Both the position numbers and the translations under genes were made by a program. DNA of 64,000 bases from Bacteroidales bacterium (lineage in GTDB: Bacteria; Bacteroidota; Bacteroidia; Bacteroidales; P3). Under the pieces are notes generated by a model that saw only the letters and a program-made list of their open reading frames with translations, ran no database searches and had not been told where the DNA came from. Location: the NCBI GenBank assembly GCA_017561155.1, contig JAFZDP010000029.1, positions 1 to 64,000 on the forward strand, written 5' to 3'. Positions 18,121-27,399 of this stretch are shown here, piece by piece. Every line of letters starts with the position of its first letter. Within the stretch, counting starts at the first letter, position 1.

Positions 18121-19521
18121 TTATTCTTCAGGCAAAAACATTGGATCCCATGGTGGAAGCATAATTGGTTTTTGTTCCAACAATTTTTTGGTTTTGGCAG
18201 GTATGTATTTTTCTTCTACCACCAAACGGAACATGTATTCATTAAACCAATCGTTTGTCATGATAAGAAAACCATTGTAGCCATTGCTTTGTCCCCAACT
18301 ATTTTCTACCATCCATTTTTTAGGTTTACCATTTTCGTCTAAATCAACTGCACACAATGTCATGGCATGCGACGAACCACTTGCAAAAGTAGATACACGT
18401 TGTTTTTTGTCCATTCCAAAAGTAGTTCCCATCAACGATTCATAATCGTAGTTATTCATATCCAAGAAACCTTTGTCACGGTCCAAAAATTTACCCACAT
18501 CGCACGAAAAATACATCATCACGCTGTCTTTGATTGATGCTATTGCCATTTCAGCAATCTCTTCGACAGGTAGATTTAAATATTTCCAATTTTCTCCATC
18601 ATATACATGGCGGTCATATTCTATTTCATATACTTTATAATATTCACGAGTAGGGTCGTTCATAATCATATAGTATTTCGAAAAATCTTCGTTTACAAAT
18701 TCTTCGTAGAACGATTTTGGAGTATATTTTTTTGTAGAAACAGGTTTGCCTGAGGCATCTGTACGTGTCCATGTAAATTCTGTTGGGGGTACCCCAAAGT
18801 TCAAAGCCAACATACGGTATATTGTTTCAAGCATTTCGGCTTTGCGAGTTTCTAATTTTGCTTCGTTCATGCCCTTTTGTTTGCTCATTTCACGAAGTTC
18901 CAAACCATACTCTCTTAATTTTAAACTCAATAAGTTCGATATTCTCGAAGTATGTTCGCTGCTGTATGTTTCCGGCATTACGTCGGCCGGTACCAATCCG
19001 TATTTCGATACCAAATTGGCCACTCCTGTAAATTGACCACCATCGCTAATCGGATTTTTAAACAACCATTCTACTTTCTTGTCGGTAAGTTCAAGATTGC
19101 GAGTGTCTATGATAGCTTGTAAAAACAAATTAGATTTTTCTAGTTGGTCCCAGAAGAATGTATATACTTGAGAAAATTGAAAATTTGCAGGCAAATTGTA
19201 TTTGCTTATTGCTTTGGCTCTCATTACATTCATTCCTGTAAACATCCAACAACGACCCGACGATTTTTGGTTGGTTATCGCTTTACTATTCACTCTGTGA
19301 GAGAAATAAGTATCAAATGCAGTATTGTTGTCTGCATTCACTGCCAATTTGTTTATATCGTTGGTTTGTATTGCATTGCGTATCGCTTTGTCCGAAGGGG
19401 TGTTTTGGTAAGATTGTTGTAGTTTTTTCAGTACATCTTCCGAAATCCCTTTACCTTGCGAGTATCCAAAATTTGCATTTGCAATCATCAACGATGCAAG
19501 TAAGAAATATTTTATTTTCAT
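18121..19521 (-). CDS. Secreted aminopeptidase C / bleomycin hydrolase family
   Basis: 466 residues with a signal peptide (MKIKYFLLASLMIANANFGYSQ). Triad: Cys in SSGRCWMFTG, His in GSSHAMTLC, Asn in VENSWGQSNG. Length and the QKSSGRCW block match the C1B bleomycin hydrolase/PepC group, which trims N-terminal residues from peptides; family members are usually cytosolic hexamers, so export is notable. First gene of a two-gene peptidase operon. Confidence 0.92.
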   Translation of the reverse strand: MKIKYFLLASLMIANANFGYSQGKGISEDVLKKLQQSYQNTPSDKAIRNAIQTNDINKLAVNADNNTAFDTYFSHRVNSKAITNQKSSGRCWMFTGMNVMRAKAISKYNLPANFQFSQVYTFFWDQLEKSNLFLQAIIDTRNLELTDKKVEWLFKNPISDGGQFTGVANLVSKYGLVPADVMPETYSSEHTSRISNLLSLKLREYGLELREMSKQKGMNEAKLETRKAEMLETIYRMLALNFGVPPTEFTWTRTDASGKPVSTKKYTPKSFYEEFVNEDFSKYYMIMNDPTREYYKVYEIEYDRHVYDGENWKYLNLPVEEIAEMAIASIKDSVMMYFSCDVGKFLDRDKGFLDMNNYDYESLMGTTFGMDKKQRVSTFASGSSHAMTLCAVDLDENGKPKKWMVENSWGQSNGYNGFLIMTNDWFNEYMFRLVVEEKYIPAKTKKLLEQKPIMLPPWDPMFLPEE

Positions 19522-19592
19522 TTTATTTTATATTTAATTTATTTCATTAATTATCAATTTGATATAACACTATCTTTTAACATTAGCACCTA

Positions 19593-19600
19593 CAAAGATA
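19593..19600 (-). promoter_or_regulatory. -7 box of the C1 peptidase operon
   Basis: TATCTTTG on the minus strand, 72 bp before the start. No convincing -33 element. The tandem repeat at 19797-19862 lies about 200 bp upstream. Confidence 0.5.
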
Positions 19601-19796
19601 CGAATTTTATTTTACTTTGAACCACTGCAAGATACATTTTTACCAATACCATACTATTAAATATATAAATATATGGCACTTAGTTTTCGCTATATCAAAT
19701 AATTATACAAGAAAATAAATTCATATTTACTATATGTTAAATGTTGCAAAATATAGTGGTTATATATCTGATATTTTACACTTAGGTGTCAATTCG

Positions 19797-19862
19797 TTCA
19801 CAGTATACCATGGTTGGATTCATAGTATACTGCGATTATATTCATAGTATACTGTGGTTGTC
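19797..19862. repeat. Three tandem 22-bp units with palindromic cores
   Basis: Units at 19797-19818, 19819-19840 and 19841-19862 share TTCAYAGTATAC followed by a variable GG/GATT end. The core AGTATACT is self-complementary. The array is flanked by direct copies of TAGGTGT (19783-19789 and 19871-19877). It sits between tcdA and the peptidase operon. It looks like a multi-site binding region; the protein is unknown. Confidence 0.7.
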
Positions 19863-19889
19863 TTGATACCTAGGTGTAAAAAATGGTGT

Positions 19890-20594
19890 CTATGCCAACA
19901 AATCGCGTATCACTACCGAAGCACACATACACCCAAATACCGGTGGCATGTACGATATACAACCGATAGTGGTTCTTTTGTTGGTGGATGGGTCTTCTAC
20001 CATGGCATCTTCAGGTACCGGCTCCGACGAAAATACGACCTTAAATCCGGTTTTAACTCCCAAACGGCTCAGCCTTTTTCTCACAAGATAAGCCAATGGG
20101 CATGTATGGCTCTTTTTTACATCGCATACTTCGACCAATGTAGGGTCAAATTTACCTGCACTACCCATAGAACTTACTAATGGCAAACCCATTTGTACAC
20201 AATGATAAATAAGAAAAACTTTAGGGCTTAATGTATCTATTGCATCTACTACATAATCGTAGTTTTGGTCCTTTAGAATTTCTATCATTCTATCGTCGCG
20301 AATAAATTCCGATATTGTTCTTATATTACATTCCGGGTTTATGCTTTTCAATCGTTCTTCCAACACTTTGGTTTTCATCATGCCCACAGTGTCGGTAGTA
20401 GCTATAATTTGGCGGTTTATGTTGGTAATGCTAACGGTGTCGCCATCTACAAGTGTAAGATTTCCAACACCTGCTCGACATAGCTGTTCAGCAGCATAGC
20501 CCCCTACTCCACCTAATCCTACAATCAACACATGGGCTTTTTTAAGTTTTTCTATACCGGCTTCTTTTATAAGTAGTTTTGTTCGTGTATGCAT
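19890..20594 (-). CDS. tcdA: tRNA threonylcarbamoyladenosine dehydratase (ThiF/E1-like)
   Basis: 234 residues of the E1-like fold. The ATP loop is VLIVGLGGVGGYAAEQL, followed by LVDGDTVSITNINRQ. The middle has VVDAIDTLSPK, and a late GCISYMPPVFGCM. TcdA cyclises t6A at position 37 of ANN-reading tRNAs. The start overlaps the tatD stop by one base, so the two are translated from one message. Confidence 0.88.
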   Translation of the reverse strand: MHTRTKLLIKEAGIEKLKKAHVLIVGLGGVGGYAAEQLCRAGVGNLTLVDGDTVSITNINRQIIATTDTVGMMKTKVLEERLKSINPECNIRTISEFIRDDRMIEILKDQNYDYVVDAIDTLSPKVFLIYHCVQMGLPLVSSMGSAGKFDPTLVEVCDVKKSHTCPLAYLVRKRLSRLGVKTGFKVVFSSEPVPEDAMVEDPSTNKRTTIGCISYMPPVFGCMCASVVIRDLLA

Positions 20595-21262
20595 TATAAG
20601 TGGCTTATTTTTTGATGTATTATATGTTCTAATGATTTTGTTATTTTGTCCGATAGTTCTTCAAATCCATAGTTTGTTATTTCCGACACCTTGCCATATA
20701 TGTCTTTGATATGCAAATCTGTATCATCTGTTTCTAAAAAAAATGGCATATCTCCTATTTGCGACAATATCTTTTGTGCATTGGAATTTTCCGTCAATAC
20801 GTTTTTCCCAAATGATAGCATTATTCCTTCTTTCACAAGCATTTGTGCTATATTAATATTGTTAGAAAATCCATGAACCACCCATTGCTGTTTGGGCTTA
20901 AAGTGTTTTTTCATTTCTATCAGTTCCGAAAAACTTCTTACACAATGCAATACCAAAGGTTTGGAATATTTTTCCGATAGTTTTATTTGGTACTCAAAAA
21001 CCTCTTTTTGCAAGTCGAAAGGTATGTCAACAATCTTGTCTAACCCACACTCTCCTACCATTATGGCCTCGTCGCATTGAACTTGTTTTTCCAAAATATC
21101 AAAGGCTGTTTCTTTGTCTAAATCAAGCAAATGCCATGGGTGCCAACCTACTGAATAGTGTTTTGTTTTCAAATCGATAGTTTCGGATACCGAATAAGAT
21201 CGTACCGAAAAAATATCGCTGTCGGAATATTTGTTTATATGTGTATGAAAATCTATCAACAT
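20594..21262 (-). CDS. TatD family metal-dependent hydrolase
   Basis: 222 residues. Metal ligands typical of TatD: DFHTHIN at the start, GECGLDK (Glu), LVLHCVRS (His), VVHGFS (His) and FLETDDTD (Asp). The family are metal-dependent DNases and related hydrolases. Slightly short for TatD (about 260) but all ligands are present. Upstream partner of tcdA. Confidence 0.88.
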   Translation of the reverse strand: MLIDFHTHINKYSDSDIFSVRSYSVSETIDLKTKHYSVGWHPWHLLDLDKETAFDILEKQVQCDEAIMVGECGLDKIVDIPFDLQKEVFEYQIKLSEKYSKPLVLHCVRSFSELIEMKKHFKPKQQWVVHGFSNNINIAQMLVKEGIMLSFGKNVLTENSNAQKILSQIGDMPFFLETDDTDLHIKDIYGKVSEITNYGFEELSDKITKSLEHIIHQKISHL

Positions 21263-21382
21263 TGGTTAAATAACTCATTAATATAGTATTTATTGTAAAA
21301 TGGATAATTTATTTGTGTCTGCCTTTATTTGCAGAAAAGCAGCCGGTTGAAAAAATATCTGCAATAATTCAAAAAATCTAAG

Positions 21383-21390
21383 TACCTTTG
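21383..21390 (+). promoter_or_regulatory. -7 box of the OstA-like gene
   Basis: TACCTTTG followed by CAAAG, 40 bp before the GTG start. Confidence 0.5.
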
Positions 21391-21429
21391 CAAAGCAAAA
21401 TATATATGTAAAAGAAATAAAACATCTAA

Positions 21430-22950
21430 GTGAAAAAGATATTTTTTATATTGTTATTTAGTGCATTATCGCAAGTTTTGTACTCTCAGAAAATAATAGA
21501 ATATCAATCCGGAATGGGTACAAAAGATACCAATAATGCCAACGTGTGGATATTGTACAACAAAGTTATTGCTACACACGAGGGCATGAATCTTTATGCC
21601 GATTCGGCTCATTATGATAATAGCTTGAACAATTTTACTGCTTTTAGAAATATAAAAATCGAACTGACCGATACAACCACTATTTACGGTGATAAATTGT
21701 TCTACAATGGAAACACTCGAATAGTTGAAATTTGGGGCAAAAAAGTGATTTTTATAGATGGAGAAACATGCCTTGTTACAACACATCTTATATATAATAG
21801 AAACACCAATACTGCCAGCTACGACAGTAAAGGAACTACTACAAACAAAGACAATACTATGATAAGTATGAATGGGTTGTACTATTCCGATTTGAAAGAA
21901 TTTTTGGTTTACGACAGTGTGAAACTATTCGATTCGTCGTCGATGGTAGTAACCGATACTTTACGCTACAATACCAATACAAACATAGCACTATTCAAGA
22001 GCCCTACATATATATATAGCGACAGCACCGTTATATACAGCGAATATGGTTGGTACAATACTAATACAAAGATAGCTCATTCAAACAAAAATACAAAAGT
22101 ATCGAGCGGCAGTCAGCTATTGATGAGCGATACTTTGAACTACAACGAATCGAGAAAAATTACCATAGCCAACAGCAATGTAACAATATCCGATAGCGTT
22201 AACGACTTTATTTGCAAAGGAAATTATGCTTATTCCGACGAGTTGAAGCATTACTTATTTATGACCAAACGAGCTACGGCGATATTTGTAGACAATGCCG
22301 ATTCATTATACATGCACTCCGATACTATTTTTGCTACTACAAACAATGCCAACGAGTTTGAATCTGTAAAGGCATATCACCATGTGAAATTTTATCGCAA
22401 AGATATTCAAGGCTCTTGCGATTCGGTGTTTTATAATGTTCCGGATTCCATTATCACTATGTTTTACGACCCCGTTATTTGGAACGACGATAACCAATTC
22501 ACAGCCGATACAATAGTGATTAAATTGGACAGCACCGGTGTGAAACAAATATTTTTGAATGGCAATGTATTTATTTCGCAGCGAGTTGATGCCACCAAAT
22601 ACAACCAAATAAATGGTAAAAATGCAATAGTTTACCTCGATGGCAAAAATCCGCTTTACTGCGATATATTGGGAAATGCCCAATCTATATTTTACCTTAC
22701 CGAAGAGCAAGAAGATGGAACAAATGCACTTTTGGGAGTAAATGTGGGTATAGGCTCAGGTATGAGAATTTATTTTAATGAAAACCGAGAACCCACCAGA
22801 ATTGTTACACATACAAATCCTGATATGACAACATACCCGATAAAAGATTTTCCCGAAGAAAAAAAGACATTAAAAGGCTTTAAATGGTGTCAGGATAGAC
22901 GTCCTTTACATGTCAATGACATATATATACACTATAATATGAAAAAATAA
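21430..22950 (+). CDS. OstA/LptA-like outer-membrane transport protein
   Basis: 506 residues. It uses a GTG start directly before a signal peptide (GTG-KKIFFILLFSALSQVLYSQ). The body is a long run of beta-rich repeats of the OstA type (LYADSAHYDN, YGDKLFYNG, VTDTLRYN, MSDTLNYNE, NADSLYMHSDTIFA), each about 35-45 residues, as in proteins that bridge lipopolysaccharide across the periplasm. Larger than E. coli LptA (185), as usual in this phylum. It likely works in LPS transport. The next gene is grpE after two palindromes. Confidence 0.82.
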   Translation: MKKIFFILLFSALSQVLYSQKIIEYQSGMGTKDTNNANVWILYNKVIATHEGMNLYADSAHYDNSLNNFTAFRNIKIELTDTTTIYGDKLFYNGNTRIVEIWGKKVIFIDGETCLVTTHLIYNRNTNTASYDSKGTTTNKDNTMISMNGLYYSDLKEFLVYDSVKLFDSSSMVVTDTLRYNTNTNIALFKSPTYIYSDSTVIYSEYGWYNTNTKIAHSNKNTKVSSGSQLLMSDTLNYNESRKITIANSNVTISDSVNDFICKGNYAYSDELKHYLFMTKRATAIFVDNADSLYMHSDTIFATTNNANEFESVKAYHHVKFYRKDIQGSCDSVFYNVPDSIITMFYDPVIWNDDNQFTADTIVIKLDSTGVKQIFLNGNVFISQRVDATKYNQINGKNAIVYLDGKNPLYCDILGNAQSIFYLTEEQEDGTNALLGVNVGIGSGMRIYFNENREPTRIVTHTNPDMTTYPIKDFPEEKKTLKGFKWCQDRRPLHVNDIYIHYNMKK

Positions 22951-22985
22951 TGACATTATGTCATAATTATCAAGTTTGGCAAACT
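22950..22985 (+). promoter_or_regulatory. Twin palindromes before grpE-dnaJ
   Basis: ATGACATTATGTCAT (22950-22964) is a 7-1-7 palindrome, and AGTTTGGCAAACT (22973-22985) a 6-1-6 palindrome 8 bp further on. They end 15 bp before the grpE start. They do not match the CIRCE operator. They may be regulator sites for the chaperone operon. Confidence 0.5.
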
Positions 22986-23000
22986 ATTTGAAGAATAGAT

Positions 23001-23597
23001 ATGAAGAATATAAAGACTTTATTTAAAAAGAAAAATATGAAAGCTGAAGAAAACAAAATAGAAGAAAACGAAAACGTGAACGCAAACGAAACTATGTCGA
23101 CCGAAAATACTGATACTACCAACTTGGAAAAAGAAGAAAACGAAGTAGACCAAAAACAAGAAATGGGCGAAAAGTTGGCTGCTTTGAATGATAAATATTT
23201 ACGATTGTACTCTGAATTTGAAAACTACAGAAAGCGTACCAATCAAGAGAAAGCCGACCTATTGAAATATGGCAGCGAAGAAATGATAAAATCTATTTTG
23301 CCTGTTGTAGACGACTACGAACGTGCTATACAAGCATTTGGCGAAAACGAAGACAATGCTGCTCTTAAAGAAGGTGTGGTGCTTATCTACAACAAATTGA
23401 TGAATATTCTTCAGCAAAAAGGGCTTAAAGCTATAAATGCTAAAGGTGAAAAATTTGATGAAAACCTACACGAAGCAGTAGCTCAATTTCCGGCTGCAAA
23501 CGAAGAAGACAAAGGTAATGTAGTAGACGAAGTACTTAAAGGATACTATCTAAACGACAAAGTGATAAGATATTCTAAAGTAGTAGTGGCTATATAA
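23001..23597 (+). CDS. grpE: Nucleotide exchange factor GrpE
   Basis: 198 residues. The first 60 are charged and disordered (Glu/Asn rich). The long coiled coil follows (LAALNDKYLRLYSEFENYRKR) and the beta domain ends in KGYYLNDKVIRYSKVVVAI. GrpE releases ADP from DnaK. An in-frame Met at 23037 (MKAEEN) is an alternative start. It lies 50 bp before dnaJ; dnaK is elsewhere. Confidence 0.95.
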   Translation: MKNIKTLFKKKNMKAEENKIEENENVNANETMSTENTDTTNLEKEENEVDQKQEMGEKLAALNDKYLRLYSEFENYRKRTNQEKADLLKYGSEEMIKSILPVVDDYERAIQAFGENEDNAALKEGVVLIYNKLMNILQQKGLKAINAKGEKFDENLHEAVAQFPAANEEDKGNVVDEVLKGYYLNDKVIRYSKVVVAI

Positions 23598-23647
23598 CTA
23601 AAAAACAAAGAAACGAAATTAGAAAAATATAAAGACAACATCATAAA

Positions 23648-24799
23648 ATGGCAAAAAGAGATTACTACGAGGTATTAGGTGTGCCTAAAACAGCCACACC
23701 CGAAGAGATGAAAAAGGCTTATCGGAAATTGGCTATACAATATCACCCCGACAAAAATCCGGGCAATAAAGAAGCTGAAGAAAAATTTAAAGAAGCAGCC
23801 GAAGCCTACGATGTATTGTCTAACCCCGACAAGAAAGCACGCTACGACCAATTTGGACATGCCGGTGTTGATGGTCAAGGTGGTTTTGGCGGTGCAGGTG
23901 GCATGAGTATGGACGATATATTCAGCCAATTTGGTGATATTTTTGGAAACATTTTTGGTGGTGGTGGCTTCCGTGGTTTTGGCGGTGGCGGAAATGCACG
24001 TCGTCCTGTGCAACGAGGCTCTAATTTGCGTATAAAAGTCAAACTTACACTGGAAGAGATAGAGAAAGGTGCCGAAAAGAAAATCAAGGTAAACAAATAT
24101 GTACCTTGCAAAACATGTAACGGAACAGGTTCGAAAGATAACAACTACGAAACTTGTCCAAATTGTCATGGTTCCGGTGTCGTAACTCAGGTAACACGCA
24201 CAATACTTGGCGCTATGCAAACACAGTCGGTGTGTCCGCATTGTGGTGGCGAGGGCAAGATAATAAAAGACAAATGTACTACATGTCATGGCGATGGTAT
24301 AGTGAAAGCCGAAGAAGTTATCACAATAAACATACCGGCAGGTGTTTACGATGGCATGCAGCTTAGCATGACAGGCAAAGGTAATGCTGCTCCGCGTGGT
24401 GGTATAAATGGCGACCTTATTATTCTGATAGAAGAAGTGCCTCACGAACTGTTCGAACGCCAAGAGAATAATCTTTACCATAATACATTTATCACATTTG
24501 CCGATGCTGCTATGGGGGCAAGTATCGAAGTGCCTACCCTTAACGGCAAAGCCAAAATAAAAATAGAACAAGGTACTCCAAGTGGTAAAATATTAAGACT
24601 GAAAGGCAAAGGTTTGCCGGATATTAACGGATATGGCAGAGGCGATTTGCTTGTAAACCTAAATGTATGGGTGCCTAAAAGTTTGACAAAAGAAGAACGC
24701 GAGATATTGGAAAAACTATCCAAATCGCCAAACTTCCAACCAAACCCGACCAAACAAGAACGTGGATTTTTTGACAAAATGAAAGATTTGTTCAACTAA
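23648..24799 (+). CDS. dnaJ: Chaperone DnaJ
   Basis: 383 residues, full length. J domain with YHPDKNPG at the N-terminus, a Gly/Phe-rich linker (about residues 75-118), four zinc-finger repeats ([32 protein letters not shown]) and the C-terminal substrate-binding domain. It delivers clients to DnaK and stimulates its ATPase. Operon partner of grpE. Confidence 0.97.
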   Translation: MAKRDYYEVLGVPKTATPEEMKKAYRKLAIQYHPDKNPGNKEAEEKFKEAAEAYDVLSNPDKKARYDQFGHAGVDGQGGFGGAGGMSMDDIFSQFGDIFGNIFGGGGFRGFGGGGNARRPVQRGSNLRIKVKLTLEEIEKGAEKKIKVNKYVPCKTCNGTGSKDNNYETCPNCHGSGVVTQVTRTILGAMQTQSVCPHCGGEGKIIKDKCTTCHGDGIVKAEEVITINIPAGVYDGMQLSMTGKGNAAPRGGINGDLIILIEEVPHELFERQENNLYHNTFITFADAAMGASIEVPTLNGKAKIKIEQGTPSGKILRLKGKGLPDINGYGRGDLLVNLNVWVPKSLTKEEREILEKLSKSPNFQPNPTKQERGFFDKMKDLFN

Positions 24800-24810
24800 T
24801 TATAAAATAC

Positions 24811-24848
24811 AAAAAGCAAGAGAATAAAAGACTCTTGCTTTTTTTTGA
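24811..24848 (+). terminator. Rho-independent terminator after dnaJ
   Basis: A 12-bp stem (AAAAAGCAAGAG with its complement), a 9-base loop and a run of T, starting 12 bp after the stop. Confidence 0.88.
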
Positions 24849-24884
24849 CCGAAGATTGTTATAAACATAAACACTACCTATACG

Positions 24885-25724
24885 ATGATAAAGGCAAACT
24901 ATCACACACATAGTTGCTACTGCGATGGCAAAGAAATACCACAACAATATGTAGAAATGGCTATTGCCAAAGGCTTTACCCATATCGGATTTTCGGGACA
25001 TGCACCTGTACCATTCGAAAACACATTTGCCATTTCTGCCGAAAAATATTCCGAATATTGCTCCGAAATACGACAGCTGAAAGAACGTTACAGCCACAAA
25101 ATAAAAATATCTTTAGGTCTTGAAATTGATTATATTCCCGGAATAATAGACAATTTTAAACCTCTGATAGACGAAGGTAATTTGGACTATTGTATAGGTT
25201 CGGTTCATTTGGTGAACCAAAACAAAGGTAGCGACCTATGGTTTATAGATGGTAGCCGACAAGAACTTTACGACCAAGGCTTGCAACGTGTGTTTGGTGG
25301 TGATATAAAACAAGCCGTAACAGCATTCTTTGCTCAAACCAACGAGATGATAACCACTCAAAAACCAACCATAGTAGGCCATCTGAACAAAGTGGTGATG
25401 CACAACAAAGAACGATACTTCAACACATCAGACAGATGGTACATGACACTGGTAGAAGAGACATTGCAACTTGCAAAAGAGAACAACTGTATATGCGAGA
25501 TAAACACAAGGGGTATATACAAAGGAAGATACAACGACTACTACCCTGCCAAAGATATAATAAAGATAATGAACCAAAAAAGTATACCGGCTGTAGTATC
25601 GACAGATGCACACCACCCCGACGACTTGGATAAATTTGAAGGCATATACGAATATCTGAAACAAATAAACTACAAAAATATTCTATACCTTGACGACGAC
25701 GGTATTTGGAAAGAAGTGTTTTGA
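24885..25724 (+). CDS. PHP-domain histidinol-phosphatase-like protein
   Basis: 279 residues. The PHP metal motifs are clear: NYHTHSCYCDG near the start, GFSGHAP, LGLEIDYIPG, IGSVHLV, IVGHLNKV and STDAHHPDDL near the end. This matches the HisJ/HisK histidinol phosphate phosphatase family (penultimate step of histidine synthesis). No other his gene is nearby, so another phosphomonoester is possible. Confidence 0.82.
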   Translation: MIKANYHTHSCYCDGKEIPQQYVEMAIAKGFTHIGFSGHAPVPFENTFAISAEKYSEYCSEIRQLKERYSHKIKISLGLEIDYIPGIIDNFKPLIDEGNLDYCIGSVHLVNQNKGSDLWFIDGSRQELYDQGLQRVFGGDIKQAVTAFFAQTNEMITTQKPTIVGHLNKVVMHNKERYFNTSDRWYMTLVEETLQLAKENNCICEINTRGIYKGRYNDYYPAKDIIKIMNQKSIPAVVSTDAHHPDDLDKFEGIYEYLKQINYKNILYLDDDGIWKEVF

Positions 25725-25856
25725 TAAGATAACTTTTGGGTAATAGGTAAAAAAATTAAATACTCCCCAAAAAATGCGGACTCATTTTGATATTAAAAAC
25801 AAGTCCGCATATTGCAATCACAACAAAATACTTAACGGAAATTCTAAAAATTGGTA

Positions 25857-27176
25857 CTACATATCAGTCATCGATAACCCTTTTTGCGATATTGTGTAGC
25901 CCTCAAACTTGCCGGTAGCACGAATAAAAGCAGCTGCTTTCTCATTAAGAACATTAGTATCAAAGTTCACCGCCTTTCGCTTTACCTCAATAAATACAGC
26001 CTCATCATTCAATTCATTTTCAGCAACAATATCAATCTCATTCTCTCCCTTGCGATCCCACCAGCTTCCGATACGTGTGTAGGCTTTGCTATCAATAAGT
26101 ACACGCTTAAAATAGCGTTCAAGCATCTTGCCGGTGAAAGTTTCGTAATCACGATTGATAATGTTTTTCACTGCATCGTAGTTCTCAATCTCAAGCATAT
26201 AGTTGTACTTATAGATGAATCTAAACCAAAAACTGAAAAAATTATCATCAATCATATACCGAACATTCTTGGTCGAAGTCATCTCGAAGATTGGCTGAAT
26301 CTTCGTAATTACCTCATACTCCTTTTCCAATTTTGTAAGGTAGCCACCAATCTCTCTACCTACAATTTGTTCTATTTCCGAACGCGAAGTCTTGCCACGA
26401 GCAATAGCCGAAAGAATAGAAAAATATACCCCATAGTCTTTGCCAAACTCCTCGATAAGTATAAACTTACCCTCACCCAAAAATACAGAATCAGCTTTGA
26501 TGATATGATTAAGCATCTTTGTCTTAGTAGTAGCACCTGCATCAATAAGTAATTGAACATACTTTGCAACACCTCCTGTAAACGAGTATAATGCCAACAA
26601 ATCTTCGGCGGTATAGTCGGGATTATATTCTGCCATTATCTCTTTCAATACAGCGGGAGTGAATGGCTTGATTGACATAAAACGTGTTTGCCGATTATAC
26701 AATGGCTCTTTCTTGTCCTTGAAAATCTTGGTCATCATCGAGTAGATAGATCCACATACAATAAGGTTGATATGAGCCTTTGTATGATACATATCCCATA
26801 TACGTTGCATATCACTATAAACAGACTTATTCACCTTGAAAAATTCTTGAAACTCATCTATAAACAACGTAATATGTCGGTCAATAGAGATCTTCATCAA
26901 ATACTCGAATATCTCTGCAAATCGCTCTGCTTTACCTATTGTGGGTATACCTAATTTGGTCTCGATTTCTTGCAGATAATCCACACACAAATCGCTCTCA
27001 ATCTTACGTGTAACAAAGAAATAGAGTATCACCTCATTCTCGTATGCTTTCCATACAAGCGATGTTTTACCAATACGACGACGACCTGTCACCACAGTAA
27101 ATTGTGCATTACTCTTTGAGAGTTCAACTATTTCTTTGAGCGATGCAATCTCATCTGTTCTATCAAAAAATCTCAT
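25857..27176 (-). CDS. AAA ATPase with DUF234-type C-terminus
   Basis: 439 residues. Walker A TGRRRIGKTS (about residues 30-39), Walker B ITLFIDEFQEF, and a sensor-like LIVCGSIYSMM. The C-terminal DUF234-like part has a nuclease-fold signature (GENEIDIVAEN, then AVFIEVKRK), so it may cut or bind nucleic acid. This family is common as mobile, multi-copy genes in anaerobic Bacteroidales and archaea with no settled role. Strong palindromes lie directly upstream. It borders the accessory region that follows. Confidence 0.85.
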   Translation of the reverse strand: MRFFDRTDEIASLKEIVELSKSNAQFTVVTGRRRIGKTSLVWKAYENEVILYFFVTRKIESDLCVDYLQEIETKLGIPTIGKAERFAEIFEYLMKISIDRHITLFIDEFQEFFKVNKSVYSDMQRIWDMYHTKAHINLIVCGSIYSMMTKIFKDKKEPLYNRQTRFMSIKPFTPAVLKEIMAEYNPDYTAEDLLALYSFTGGVAKYVQLLIDAGATTKTKMLNHIIKADSVFLGEGKFILIEEFGKDYGVYFSILSAIARGKTSRSEIEQIVGREIGGYLTKLEKEYEVITKIQPIFEMTSTKNVRYMIDDNFFSFWFRFIYKYNYMLEIENYDAVKNIINRDYETFTGKMLERYFKRVLIDSKAYTRIGSWWDRKGENEIDIVAENELNDEAVFIEVKRKAVNFDTNVLNEKAAAFIRATGKFEGYTISQKGLSMTDM

Positions 27177-27193
27177 GTCTTTCTATTTTAGTT

Positions 27194-27225
27194 CCGAAAC
27201 AATTGTTTCCGAAACAACGGTTTCG
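27194..27225 (-). promoter_or_regulatory. Overlapping GAAAC palindromes before the DUF234 ATPase
   Basis: GAAACAATTGTTTC (27196-27209) is a perfect palindrome. CGAAAC-AACG-GTTTCG (27210-27225) is a second inverted repeat directly beside it, and CCGAAACAA occurs twice. They end about 18 bp before the start codon (27176), a likely operator. Confidence 0.6.
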
Positions 27226-27270
27226 CTACTATAAATATTGTATTATACTGAAAAAAAATAATGCTTTTGC

Positions 27271-27374
27271 AATAAATACCCCACACTTAAACATCAAAAC
27301 CCTGTGGGTTACAACCCAAAAGTGCCATAGTTTTGGGTCGTAACTATGGCACTTTTGAAGTGTAAGTTGCGTGG
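27271..27374. repeat. Hairpin element, copy 1
   Basis: About 100 bp repeated at 31683-31787 in the same orientation. The main stem is AAAAGTGCCATAGTT (27317-27331) with AACTATGGCACTTTT (27341-27355) around TTGGGTCGT. A smaller stem AACCC-TGT-GGGTT precedes it (27298-27310). Differences from copy 2 keep the pairing. It lies in the gap between the DUF234 ATPase and the hydrolase operon; no gene is seen here. Confidence 0.85.
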
Positions 27375-27399
27375 AAACTTTTTTCAACGCAAAACACAT

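Noticed and set aside
19797..19862. Second CRISPR array
   Set aside because: The three units are directly adjacent without spacers, so they are tandem binding-site-like repeats.
22950..22985. CIRCE operator for HrcA
   Set aside because: The palindromes do not match the TTAGCACTC-N9-GAGTGCTAA consensus.
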